Shown here piece by piece: positions 23,734 through 34,525 of a DNA stretch of 64,000 nucleotides (positions are counted from its first letter, which is position 1; each line of letters opens with the position of its first letter). The notes beneath the pieces were generated by a model that ran no database searches, was not told the DNA's origin, and worked only from the letters and a program-made list of their open reading frames with translations. Position numbers and translations under genes: made by a program. Location: the NCBI GenBank assembly GCA_025200525.1, contig CM045768.1, forward strand, positions 53,185,177 to 53,249,176. Reading direction: 5' to 3'. The DNA is from Camellia lanceoleosa (Eukaryota > Streptophyta > Magnoliopsida > Ericales > Theaceae).

Positions 23734-25841
23734 AAGACGGTTCTAGAGAGAGAAGAGGGCTCAAATTGTGAATTTTGGCTCAAAGCTTGGAAATTTGGAA
23801 GCTAAGTTCAAGAATTAGCTATAGTTTGAAGAATTAGAGCTCCTAGGTGAGTAATTGAACTCAACTTCATAAGTTTAAGTTCATAATTAAGTGAATTCAA
23901 GCAAGATGTGCAATTAAGAGCAAGAATTGAGTTGATTATAATGAATTTGAAGTCAATATGGCCATACATGTTCAGAGTTGCCATGGAATTCCATAATCAA
24001 GCATGTAGCATGTTAAATATAAAAAATTAAGTATCAAATCATACATGGAAGCATGGTTTTGTTGAGCGTCATGACTATAAGCATCATTTGTGCCATTTGA
24101 AATAGTATTGGAATCTATATTACACATGCATGCATAATCCATGTAGTTATGAAGTTTGGTTGCATGTGTTTTGAAGTTGTCAAGAAGAATATGAAATGAT
24201 TTAAGAATTGGATCATGGTTTTGGACAATTGGTCTCAAATTATCTATATCCTCATTCTATGTAATGTCTTTCATGTTTTTGTACCGAAAACACAAACTTT
24301 GGACCTTTGAACATCAAGTTTGAGCTTCAAATAGAATTCTGGAAAACCCAAAAGTCTCGCTTGAATGTGGAAATCAAGCTCCCAGAAGTCTTTCAATGAA
24401 TTGCACGGTAACTCGAGCGACAAACCTTGCGCTTGAGCGGACCTTGTTTTGCAAGACTCCTCGTTCGAGCGTCAGAAACCTCACTCGAGCATGAAATTCA
24501 TGCAACCAGTACTTTCTCAGATTTTTGCAACCCACTCGAGCGACCAATCCTGCCCTCGAGCGAAGAACCCTGTTTCAAAAATTTTGAAAAGTCGTTTTAC
24601 GCTTCTTTTTCCGTTCTCTTTCGTTTCTAAGCACTCTTAGGCATGCATGGAACATTGTAAATGAGTTAAAGGGATAAGAAAAAGGCTTAAGAGAAATAAA
24701 CAATTTGAGAATGGATTAAATCGCTTGTGACCCGATATGTTATAAATTGTGTAAGGCCAAGCGCAAGGGCGAATCCATCAGCAGAACACTATGAGTAATA
24801 TCTTAATAAGAATGTATTGAAGTATGCTCACTTATGTATAAGTTCTACGGAGTTGTTAAATTGAATTGGATATTCGTCATGCTAATGATTGAATAAAGGC
24901 CGTTTGATACGAATGCTAGGCTAAAGGCCGTTTGATATGAATGTTGGGCTAAAGGCCGTTTGATATGAATGTTGGGCCAAAGGCTGTTTGATATAAATGT
25001 TGGGCCAAAGGCCGTTTGATATGAATGTTGGGCGAAAGGCCATTTGATATGAATGTTGGGCCAAAATCCGTTTGACGTGAATGATTGGGCCAAAGGCCGT
25101 TTGACACGAACGTTGGGCCAAGGGTCATTTGACATAAATGATTGGACCAAAGGCCGTCTGACATAAATGATTGGGCCAAAGGCCATTGGACATGAATGAA
25201 TTGGACTCGAGGCTATTTGATAAGAATGAATTGGGCCCGAGGCCGTTTAATATGTTTGGGCCTAAGGCCGTTTGACGTACTAGATAGAAACATGAATGGG
25301 CCTAAGGCCGTTGGATATGTCTGTTACGAATTTTTTTCATGTAATTTCTTTATTTTGATATTATTCACTAGACTTTCGCTCACCCTCATTTATGTGCATG
25401 TAGGTGGGCAAAGAGAGGTCCAAATCCAGCCTCAGTGAAGAATGTGAGAGGAAGTCAATTTGAAGAGTCAGCCCGAATGTCTCACGCACGTGACTTTGTT
25501 TGTGTTCTTTTGATCTTTTGTTTACTCTTCTACTATTTTGGTAAACACATTAGATCATCTATGTACAAAAGTTTTTATTTGGCTGGCTACATATTTGAAA
25601 GTTCTTGAATGAATATAAGATGTTAACTTTATGCATATGTGTGTAAGTTATTATAGACTACTTTTGAAATGTTTTGCTTTGTTATATAAACACAGCTCAT
25701 TGGACAAAAAAATTTAAATATGCTTCCGTTTGGCCCTTCATTTCTATTGAAATATGTCTAATTAGGTTTGAGGCTGTAAGTAATCTCATGATTACTAGTC
25801 GGTTATGACCTTATCCATAGGGGCGGGATTGGGTCATAACA
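23299..25841 (+). mobile_element. 3' LTR of the Ty3/gypsy element
   Basis: It is 2543 bp, with ends TGTGATAACCC...GGTCATAACA. Compared with the 5' LTR it has one copy of the 549-bp end instead of three, a shorter GA run (23695-23727) and the GGCCAAAGGCCG array at 24895-25275. CTCGAGC motifs lie at 24410-24570. Confidence 0.92.
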
Positions 25842-26204
25842 ATGGTGGTACAAAGGAGTCTTATATAGGCTTAATTAAGAAGACTTAAATAAACTTGGCT
25901 TAAATTAAGCAAATGGGTCTTATTTATTCTAATTAATTCGTTCCAAATCGAATTTCAATTAAAACTACCATAAAATTCTAAAAATTCCAACTAACACATA
26001 TTCCAAGTTAATTTCGTGATCAAATGCCGATAAGGCCTACAATTCGCAGAACAAAATAGAAACACAAACAGATATTCCTACCACCGATAGATATAAACAC
26101 AAATAATGCAATGCACATGCAATTAATTCAGAATTTCCTCTTAATTAATCATTAGGCATAATTAATCATGGTTAATCGGCTAATCATAGGTCAGGGTTGT
26201 TATA
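25842..26204 (-). mobile_element. Outer solo LTR, 5' part on the minus strand
   Basis: It starts with the right ATGGT copy (25842-25846) and continues the interrupted solo LTR. On the minus strand its start TATAACAACCC aligns with TGTGATAACCC of the inner element. It is followed by aatgt, the right target-site copy. Confidence 0.75.
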
Positions 26205-26209
26205 AATGT

Positions 26210-27900
26210 AGAGGTAAAATATGCAACTATTAATCCAGAAGGGGAATATTACATTCAATCATAACCCAAAAGCACCAATATTAGAAGTATAACATAACAA
26301 GAAACGAAAAATTATAAACATGAACAGATTTCAACAAATAAATAAATAATTACAATCTCATATCAGTTACATGAGTACAAAATTCAATTAACCACACATC
26401 AAATTTCACAAACCCAAACCACATTTGAAGTATATATCCATATATATAGAATCAGAACAACTACCAAATCAAACAAACATGAAAAGCAAAATCTATTCAT
26501 ATCATATTTTCCTAAATTTAGAAACCAACCACTCCAAGTGAGGCAGTTTTGAAGAAGGGGAAACAAGAATTGGGAAAGGAAATAGGGTTAAAGAAAGGCG
26601 AGAGAAACGAGTTGCAAAAAGAGACGTAGTGAGAGATTCGTACCTTCAGGCAAAGTTTTTACATGTAGAAAATAGATATGGAACAATTAGTAAAAAAGAT
26701 GCACTTCGAGGGATGGTCTTCTAGGGCGGAGAGAAAGGTGAGAGAAATGAGTTGCAAAGAGAGACATAGTGAGAGATTCGTACTTTCAGGCAAAGTTTTT
26801 ACATGTAGAAAATAGATATGGAACAATTAGTAAAAAAGATGCACTTCACAGGATGGTATTCTAGGGCGGACAAGACTGCCGGAGTCGTGTCTGAAAACGG
26901 GAGGGTTTCAGACCAAATAACATGAGGGTTTTGGCAAAACAACGTGAGCCTTTGTGGAGAGGGGGAAAGCACAACCAGTAAAAGGGAAATAAAAAAAAAA
27001 AGTAACCGATTGAAAAGCTATTCAATTTTTTTAATAAAATTATGGTTCAGATTAATTTATAGATATCTAATGGTTTAAAAGTAAGGTGTACATGATATGT
27101 ACATTTAATGAGGTGCACAATCCTTAATATTCTGATAATTGAACATAAAGTCATTCACAGAGAAGACTTTCAAATGTTTATTGGATTTAAATCAGATAGG
27201 CACATTTGAAATAATTCTTTCCTGAACCTTGATCCAATCTAGATGACCACCATTACACAAACATTCGTTTCTCACTTTCCATAGTTCCTAGAAAATTGGT
27301 AAAGATATCTTATATATAACAATTCTTGCATCTTCTTGGATTTTTAAATCAATCAATTAGTTCCATGAAATAAGTTGGCTCTACAAGAACAAATATTAAC
27401 CATTCCAAATCGAATTGCATCAACTTCTCTAAATGCATCTTCATGAACTTACAATATTTAATTGTTTGTCTGTGAGCTTGTGAACTATAAAACCTTAATG
27501 GATTTATATGTTAACATCAAAATATCCATTCATTTATCAGTTTATACAATTCCCAGAAAATTGCTAAAAGTAATACATCCCAAACCACTTTAATTTTCTT
27601 TCTTATAGGAAAATCAAGCCACCACAAGAGTAATTGTTAGAAACATAAACAGATTTCAATAAACAAATAAAAATTACAGTCTCATATCAGTTACATGAGT
27701 ATAAAATTCAACTACTCATACATCAGATTTCACACACAAGCCAAATTTCAAGTATATATATGGAATCAAAACAACTAAAAAACATAAATAAAAAAAAAAA
27801 AAAACTAAACATATTCAAATCATATTTTCCTAATTTTATAAACCAACCCAGTGAGCTCACAAAGGTAAATGGGGCAGTTTCGAAGAAGGGGATTTCAGTC
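26210..27900. repeat. Gene-free spacer with a ~270-bp dispersed direct duplication
   Basis: Segments at about 26316-26575 and 27645-27895 are diverged direct copies. They share tctcatatcagttacatgag, tcatattttcctaa and the gaagaagggg edge. Between them lie the 140-bp duplication and plain AT-rich DNA. No coding domain is seen. Confidence 0.65.
26591..26870. repeat. 140-bp tandem duplication
   Basis: Copies 26591-26730 and 26731-26870 each begin gaaaggYgagagaaaYgagt and end ctagggcgga. They are nearly identical, so the duplication is fairly recent. Confidence 0.9.
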
Positions 27901-27955
27901 TAGGGTTTCATAGAATGGAGATGGAGAAATGGAGAGAAAAAAGTTGCAGAGTGAA

Positions 27956-27986
<31 letters not shown>

Positions 27987-28300
27987 AACATACATGAGGC
28001 ATGTAGCTTGCTAAAACGAGAAAGAAAAGAAAAAGGCAGAGGAATAAACTCACTCTTCGGTGCTTGGCGCGAAGGAGCTCCGGTGAGATCCTGTAAAGAT
28101 CTTCGTCAACAGCATTATGAGCTTTTTTCCCTGGCGAAGAATGCGGCGACGAAAGCAAAATAGGTCTCGGCGTTGGCAAGAGGCAATGACGGCGAGAGAG
28201 AGAAAAGAGAGAGAGAGAGAGAGAGAGAGAGCGAATAATTTTTGAAAACGTTTGGGATGAAGAAAGGGTCCAGGGATTTGTCAAAAATAATTAATGAGGG
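27901..28300. other. GA/CT-rich, locally GC-rich segment of unknown nature
   Basis: It contains (GA)n runs at 27956-27985 and 28195-28232, and between them a GC-richer stretch (28055-28195). Open frames on both strands are low complexity (serine/leucine on the minus strand, arginine/glutamate/lysine on the plus strand). It could be the decayed 5' end of a gene. No product can be named. Confidence 0.35.
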
Positions 28301-28545
28301 AACTTTGATTTTGACAAAATTTAGATGTTTGTTCCAAATTTTTGGAGAAAATTATTTGGAGGGAATTATGTAATAATCGTTATAACAAAAAAAAATTAAA
28401 ACATTTAGAATCTTATAATAAAATAAATTATTAATTTATAATTTTGTCAATTTATACTCAAATTTGTTTATTTATTTTTAATATAAATCCATCATCTATT
28501 TTTATTTAGTAAAATTAATAAATAAAAAAAAAGTATTTTACTCAT
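28301..28545. other. AT-rich spacer
   Basis: Nothing recognised. Confidence 0.5.
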
Positions 28546-29065
28546 TAACTACAAAATGTATAATCACACCATTAATTAGCATAATGAAAATATTTAAAAT
28601 TTTAAAAACCACAAATATCATAATCAAGTCACAAAGTTTTGTGATATAAAACACAAAATACATAACGGTATCACTAATTGGCGTAACAAAATTGTTTAAA
28701 ATTATAAAAAATCACAAATATCGTAATTAATTCCCAAAATTTCGTAACATTAACCAAAAATTATGTAACTATCTACTAATTGGTGTAACAAAAAACATCT
28801 AAATTTTTTAAAAACTACAAATGTCATAACCAACTCACAAAATTTAATAACATCAACTACAAAATACGTAACTACACCACTAATTGCCATAATAAAAATA
28901 ATCAAAAATTTTACAAATCACAAATGTCATAACCAACCCATAAAATTTCGTAACATCCATAACAAAATGCGTAACAACACAACTAATTGATGTAACAAAA
29001 ATATCCAAATCTTTTATAAACCACAAATATCGTAATCAAACAACAAAGTTTCATAACAATTATTA
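28546..29065 (+). repeat. ~104-bp tandem repeat, five diverged copies
   Basis: The landmark 'aactacaaaat.cgtaac' recurs at about 28546, 28650, 28751, 28856 and 28959. Each unit also holds 'actaattggcgtaacaaaa' and 'accacaaatatcgtaatcaa' type segments. The copies differ by scattered substitutions, so the array is old. Confidence 0.85.
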
Positions 29066-30279
29066 TAAAATGACTAATAAATCACTAAAAATCGTTGAAT
29101 CACCAATCGAGATCTCTCATGACATAGAGAAAACAAAATGTAATGATAATCATTAAATAATTTAATCAACGACTTAAAGCCATGGAACAAAAAATGAGAG
29201 TTAGAGAAGATTAACCAATAGAGCGAGAGAAAATAGAATATGAGAAAGATAGATTGAACGGGCTTATCGCCTGTGAAAATGACGTCAAAGGTGGTGTCAT
29301 TTTCGATAAGGAACATCGGAGATATCTATAGTGACAATAAGGAATGAGAGAGATGCTCAAGGGATGAAAAGGACTGAGATAGCAGAACAGTACAACAAAA
29401 TGTGTAATATTCATTTTTTTAACAGTTCTATAACACATGTACAAATTGATAATAACAAAACCTTTCAAATCATAACTACGACCAAAGGTTTGTATATGTA
29501 TGACATATTAATGTGAAAGCGGTAGAGTTTCGAGATAGATGCATTTACTAGATAGAGAAATATCACCAGAATGAATAGTGTTGAAATAGACAGAGAAAGT
29601 AGTGACGAGTTCAAAGATCTATTGCAGAGACACATGACTAGAGAGATGAAGAATCCAGTGAGGAAGAACTATTAACGATGGTCATTTCGATGATTTGAGC
29701 GAAATAGAGAAGTCTAATTAAGAAATAGGGAGAGCTCAGGCATTACTAGGACAAATCAAGGGAAAGAAAATTGAATGGAGAAAAAAACAAAGAAAAGTTG
29801 GAAAAAAAAATTTAGGAGAAAAATTATTTAGTAGAACAAAATAAAATTACATCATAGATAATTTTTTTCACCATATTTTTTATTAAAATTTAGTTAAATT
29901 ATATATATATATATATGTCTATAAGTGTATATAGATATTTTAAAAAGTATATCGTTTGTATATTATTATTTATATTATATTTAATGAAGATACTATGACT
30001 AAAAATAAATCTAAAATAGAGATAAGTAATCAATTGCAATTGTCACTTAGGAATGACACTTTAAAATTAATTGAAAGAGTTGACAGTTCAGAGAGAATGA
30101 GAGTTTGAGAGACGGATTGTTTGTAAGAAATAAAATGAGAAAGGGATGGTATTTATAAGACTTGGAGGGAAGGGGTTAATTTATACATATAAAAATAAAA
30201 AATAAAAAATTGGATGTTGGTGGAATTAACGGTTATATGATTGTTTTAAATTTTTGACCATTGCACTAATAGAGGAAGG
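29066..30279. other. Spacer without recognisable gene
   Basis: Purine-rich on the plus strand. Short open frames (for example 29074-29316 and 29211-29468, minus) show no domain. A TA run lies at 29898-29915. Confidence 0.5.
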
Positions 30280-30460
30280 CAGGGAGCCGTTGGGGTCGAG
30301 GCGAGCTCACAGGTCCATAACACACTAGGGACGGGTCGGGCTCTAGAACACATAGCCTAGAGTCTTAGGTTAGGCTTAGGCTCGGGCCTAGTTGGGCCTA
30401 CCTAGAGCGCGAGTGGACTTGGGGTGTGCCACGAGCTCGTGGGTCAAATTTACATCCCTA
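30280..30460. other. GC-rich island, GGGCTCGGGCC type
   Basis: A sharp GC-rich block in AT-rich surroundings, with ggctcgggcctagttgggcc and similar motifs. Related blocks occur at 43085-43205 and 58910-59035. They probably belong to a dispersed non-autonomous repeat. Its ends were not resolved. Confidence 0.45.
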
Positions 30461-30464
30461 TATA

Positions 30465-31510
30465 TGGGTAATGGTTATGAGATATGTGATTAGTGATTAT
30501 GATATATGTGACGTTGGTTATGAGACAAAGGGTGTTGATTACGAGATGTGGTTATGACATATGTGGGTAAAGGTAATAAGATATATGATTAATGATTATG
30601 AGATATGTGATTTTGGTTATGAACAGAATGGTGCAATTATAGGTCAAATGTTGTTTGGTTATAAGATATGTGATTAGTGGTTATGAAATATGTAATGTTG
30701 GTTATGATCAAAGTAGTGTGATTATGAGATATGTGATTAGTAATTATGATATATATGATGTTAATTATGAGTTATGTGGGTAATAGTTATGAGATATTTG
30801 ATTAGTGATTATAAGATATGTGATTTTAGTTATGAGCAAAGTGGTGTCAAAGGGTGTTTGGTTATGCTATATGTGTTAGTGGTTATAAGATATAATATAT
30901 TGGTTATGATCAAAGTGGTGTGGTTATGAGCAAAAATGTGTTAGCTATGAGATATGTGACTAGTGATTATGAAATATGTGATGTTGGCTATTAGATATGT
31001 GATTAGTAGTTATGAGATATGTGATGTTGGTTATGAGATATAGTTATGATTCATGTAGGTAATAGTTATGAGATATGTGATCAATGGTTGTGAGATACGT
31101 GATATTGGTTATAACCAAAGTAGTGTGGTTATGAGCAAAAAGGTGTTATTTATGAGATATGTGATTAGTAGTTGTAAGATATGTGATGTTGGTTACGACA
31201 AAAAAGTGTTGGTCCTGAGATACGTGACTAGTGGTTATGAGATACATGATGTTAGTTATGACTCAAAGGGATTGGTTATGAGATATGGTTATGATTCATG
31301 TGAGTAGTAATTATGAGATATGTGATCAATGGTTATCAGATATGCAATATTGGTTATAATCAAAGTAGTGTTGGCTATGAGATATGTGATTATGATTATG
31401 AAATATGTGATATTAGTTATGAACAAAATAGTGTTAGTTATGAGATGTGGTTATGAAATATGTGATATTAGTTATGAATAAAATGATGTTGGTTATGAGA
31501 TGTGGTTGTG
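30465..31510 (+). repeat. ~1-kb minisatellite of ttatgagatatgtgattagt type
   Basis: Imperfect units of roughly 20-22 bp (GGTTATGAGATATGTGATTA and variants with gatgttggttatgaNcaaagtggtg) repeat about 45 times. Two or three unit types alternate irregularly. An open frame at 31068-31307 is a product of the repeat. Confidence 0.88.
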
Positions 31511-31682
31511 ACTAAGTTATGATTAATTTGATTATAGTTATGGAAAAAAATAATTTTGACTCATAACTATAAAAAAAATAACCTGTTTAGCCAGTCACTT
31601 TTAATGATATGATTCAATCTTAACCTTTAATATTTTTTTTATATACAGTACTTTTTTGAGCAAAATGTATTATAGACTTCCC

Positions 31683-31708
31683 GGGGGGGGGGGGGGGGGG
31701 GGGGGGGG
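31683..31708 (+). repeat. Uninterrupted G26 homopolymer
   Basis: Twenty-six guanines in a row, preceded by ttccc, between the minisatellite side and the orphan GRAS promoter. Runs this long are rare and error-prone to sequence. Confidence 0.9.
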
Positions 31709-31714
31709 ATTATT

Positions 31715-31990
31715 ATCGATAAGATGCAGAGAAGCAACTGATGAGAAATAAGACTAGTGAAATTTGAGATATTATTCTTGCGTACCTCCGAGAGAGATAA
31801 TGATAATATATAAAATCTTCTTCTTCTCCACCTTTTTCTTGCAACAGAGGTCATGAATTTTCCCGGAAACAGAGCACACAAATGCTGGAAAGTGGGAGGA
31901 AGAGGATGTTCGTCAGTCAGAGACCTATAAAAAGTACAGAGTCTCAACCGGTAATAGCCGGTCAAGTGCATCTCTGTTTGCAATTCGCTG
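31715..31990 (-). promoter_or_regulatory. Orphan GRAS-type promoter and first exon
   Basis: On the minus strand this matches the promoter/5'UTR block of the three GRAS genes. Shared parts are the ACCGGTAATAGCCGGT palindrome (31947-31962), 'agaggtcatgaattttcc' with 'gaaacagagcac', the TATA-like AT stretch (about 31805-31817), the splice-donor context gcgtacctccgag (31779-31792) and 'gcagagaagcaac' in the start of the intron. It ends at the G26 run. No GRAS coding sequence lies downstream on the minus strand. It is probably the remnant of a fourth gene copy. Confidence 0.82.
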
Positions 31991-31999
31991 GCTTTCGAG

Positions 32000-33055
32000 T
32001 CGGTCTGAGTTGTGATACATCTCAATGTATTATACTATAATTATAGATAAAAATCAAAGGCAATACCGGAATTGGTGTGGCTGCTGTGCGGGGGTGCACA
32101 GCAGCCACTGCTATGCAGCCATTTGTGTCCTTTTCGGGATTCATTTTGATAATTCAAACCGTTCAAATTTTAGAATACATCAAGTAGAATATGCCTGTAA
32201 AAAATCAAGTTAATTGGATATCGTTTACTTATTCATCCACTTACATTTGTATCTACAAAAATAAATAACAATTGTAATTTACATAAAACAAATTCTTAAA
32301 GTTGAAGGAGATAATTTTATTACTCAAATACAAAATGGATTATCCATTATTCAAGCCGCCTCACAAATTTAATATTAAAAAAACAAATGTCATAATCTGG
32401 TGATCTTTGACTTCGCATGCCTATCCTCTCTGCGATTTCACATTATATATGGTGTTGAGATGATATTGGGTTTGTTAACAATATTTTCAGAGGATTCATG
32501 CATATACGGTGGTAATTTTGATAGAAACTTCCATTAGACTTTGTTTTCAAAATGTAATAAGTAACACATTGTAGTCTTCATGATTTAAGATCGAGAAAGT
32601 GACAAGGAGTGATATCTACTAGTGTTTCCACAAGTACAGTCAGACAAGCACAAACAGCTGCAACAAAATAGAGGTAGAGCTGGCTAGCCCAGTTTGACAA
32701 CTTGTTGCCCGTCACATGATTGTTATTTGTGTTGTTTTTGCTCAGTGAAATTTAATTTACCAAAAATAATAAAAAGACCGAAACACAAATTCAGAAGGAT
32801 GCATAACTATTTGATATCAATCAAGTAGAGAATTGTTCTATTTCTAAAGGGATAGGGCAAGACCCTTAAGAGCATATCATTTCCACACAGCACTTCACAA
32901 GCATTTCTAAACAATCTATCTTCAACAAAATTGATCTCTAGAACAAGATAAGCAAAGGCTTTGAAAATGATGGCACACAGAAGAAGATAGTGAACCAACT
33001 TCATCACAAACATCAAGGTGTAACTTGTAGATAAGCCCTTTCAGAAAAAACTGAA
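32000..33055. other. Spacer without recognisable gene
   Basis: It contains the hairpin at 32077-32108 and, at about 32128-32210, a stretch (cattttgataattcaaaccg and following) that matches the arm of the foldback element at 39742-40235. No coding domain is seen. Confidence 0.5.
32077..32108. repeat. Perfect 13-bp-arm hairpin
   Basis: GTGGCTGCTGTGC and its exact inverse flank a six-base GGGGGT loop. It lies at the edge of a copy of the foldback-element arm, so it may be a transposon terminus. Confidence 0.75.
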
Positions 33056-33059
33056 AGCA

Positions 33060-33185
33060 GGAACCACTAATAAGACAATCCCAAAACACGAGTCACCAGC
33101 CACAGCAAGGTTTGAGGAGAGTCCGATATACACAGCCTTAACCCCTGCACATCCGTGGTTTGAACCCATAACATCTAGGTCAAAC
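33060..33185 (-). mobile_element. SINE relic, Au-like
   Basis: On the minus strand it reads GGTTCAAACC (a pol III B-box-like sequence, 33157-33166), then gcaggggttaaggctgtgta and 'tcggactctcctcaaacc'. This is the order seen in the Au family of plant tRNA-derived SINEs. An A box and a clear tail were not found, so it is partial or diverged. Confidence 0.55.
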
Positions 33186-33764
33186 TTACTGGAGGACATT
33201 CTAAAAGTATATATATATATAAGAAGAGAGCAAATTTTCACTGATTCATATACAGCAACATCAATATTCTATGGCATCAAAGTCAATGAAGCTCTGTTTT
33301 ATGGAAAACAGAACATGTAGAAGTGGTGCAATGCCAAAGAAGTACTATCTACTTGAATCCTAGTTCTGTTTTACTGAACACGATTTCAAAAAGACATGTA
33401 ACTAAACATATTGCAAGCTTGGTTTACAATCCAAGGAAATATGTAAGTTCAACAATGGAAATACTCCATAATCAAAAGGTTCAAAGACAAAGGATACAGT
33501 TGTAATAGCTTTAACTATAAAGTCACGAGAAAAAGAAAAAACATCAGTGATGATCACCCATTAAAAAACAAGCATCAAGAAATAAAGGCCGCCCATTCAA
33601 CAGTGTAAATTTAGTTTAACTACCTCTTTCTAGCAAAATCACATATACGGGTTTCCATCAATACACTTCACAAGAGGGTACATGTAGATTCTGAGATCAT
33701 CAGGTCAACGATTTTTCAGCCCTAACATTTATTTAGTTTCAGTATCGACCATTCAAAGTTGAGA
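33186..33764. other. Spacer downstream of GRAS gene 1
   Basis: Nothing recognised. Homology to the 3' flanks of the other two GRAS genes begins near 33765 (gagattgcaattgatccaaa). Confidence 0.5.
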
Positions 33765-34198
33765 TTGCAATTGATCCAAAAGGGCAATATGCAAAGTGGA
33801 ACTGAAATCAAGAATACAACAGAACAAAATATGAAAACTTTTACTTTCAATTTGCAAATCTGATCAAACAGACAGAGTCACATGCAGCTACTAGCTTGTG
33901 AGAAATCTACAAGCAAGATGTAAATCTACAACAGTAAGTGATAGCATAACAACAGCTTCATGAACACAACAAGGTCCTTAACAAGATACAAATCTTTACA
34001 CTGCTGAACCATTTCTACACCCATGGTACTAAACCATGCTAGAAGATGTTTCTTGAAAACCACGTCCACTGAGTGATGTGCCACTAAATTTACTTAAACA
34101 CCAAGAAGTATTATCTTGTAAAATTTGTGCATGATAATGCACCACCCTCATAACCCATAAATTTCTTCTGCACGAAAGCAGATACCACTGCATATGAT

Positions 34199-34431
34199 CT
34201 GAAAGCAAGAAACAAGAAATTTCAGCTCCTTGTTTAACTCGATGCGTAAAATTACATCTGTTACGTTTACTACATGTATTCATCATAAATAGATAATAGA
34301 ACTAGAAACAGATATAGATTTCCATAAAAATACATACCTACATATATATAAAAATCAATACATGAGTGTGGGTTTGAGTTTGTGAGCGTGTATGAGAGAG
34401 AAAAGTAAATACAAGTCGAAGAAAGCAATAC
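34199..34431 (-). other. 3'UTR intron of GRAS gene 1
   Basis: On the minus strand the donor is CAAAG|GTATTG and the acceptor TTTCTTGCTTTCAG|ATCAT. The same two sites stand in the same place in genes 2 and 3. The exon junction lies 94 nt after the stop codon. Confidence 0.72.
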
Positions 34432-34525
34432 CTTTGCCTGTGTTCTCAAACATCAATGCCAGCAACATTGGGTAGAAAGCTGTAGTCTTCAATGCAGAGT
34501 TATAACAAGCATGCCTTCAATAGTT

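Larger units (their letters stand above)
9709..25841 (+). mobile_element. Ty3/gypsy LTR retrotransposon, decayed, with a nested insertion
   Basis: The element has two LTRs (9709-13313 and 23299-25841), TG...CA ends, a 5-bp target duplication, a primer-binding site, a polypurine tract, and gag-protease-RNase H-integrase in Ty3/gypsy order. The integrase tail (GKLSPHYIRPFQIRERLGP, HNVFHVSMLR) resembles the Tekay/Del group, but no chromodomain could be confirmed. Reverse transcriptase is missing: the protease breaks at about 14831 where a Tat/Ogre-like element starts, and homology resumes only at the RT/RNase H border near 21180. All internal stops seen in RNase H and integrase can be explained by C-to-T or G-to-A change. 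The element is dead. Confidence 0.92.

Noticed and set aside
27895..28284. 129-aa minus-strand open frame rich in Ser-Leu
   Set aside because: It is driven by two CT microsatellites; no domain and no sign of conserved coding.
33157..33166. Possible tRNA gene from the B-box-like GGTTCAAACC
   Set aside because: No cloverleaf or A box could be drawn; the flanking sequence fits a SINE instead.
33041..33241. 66-aa minus-strand open frame
   Set aside because: It overlaps the SINE-like relic and has no protein similarity that can be recognised.
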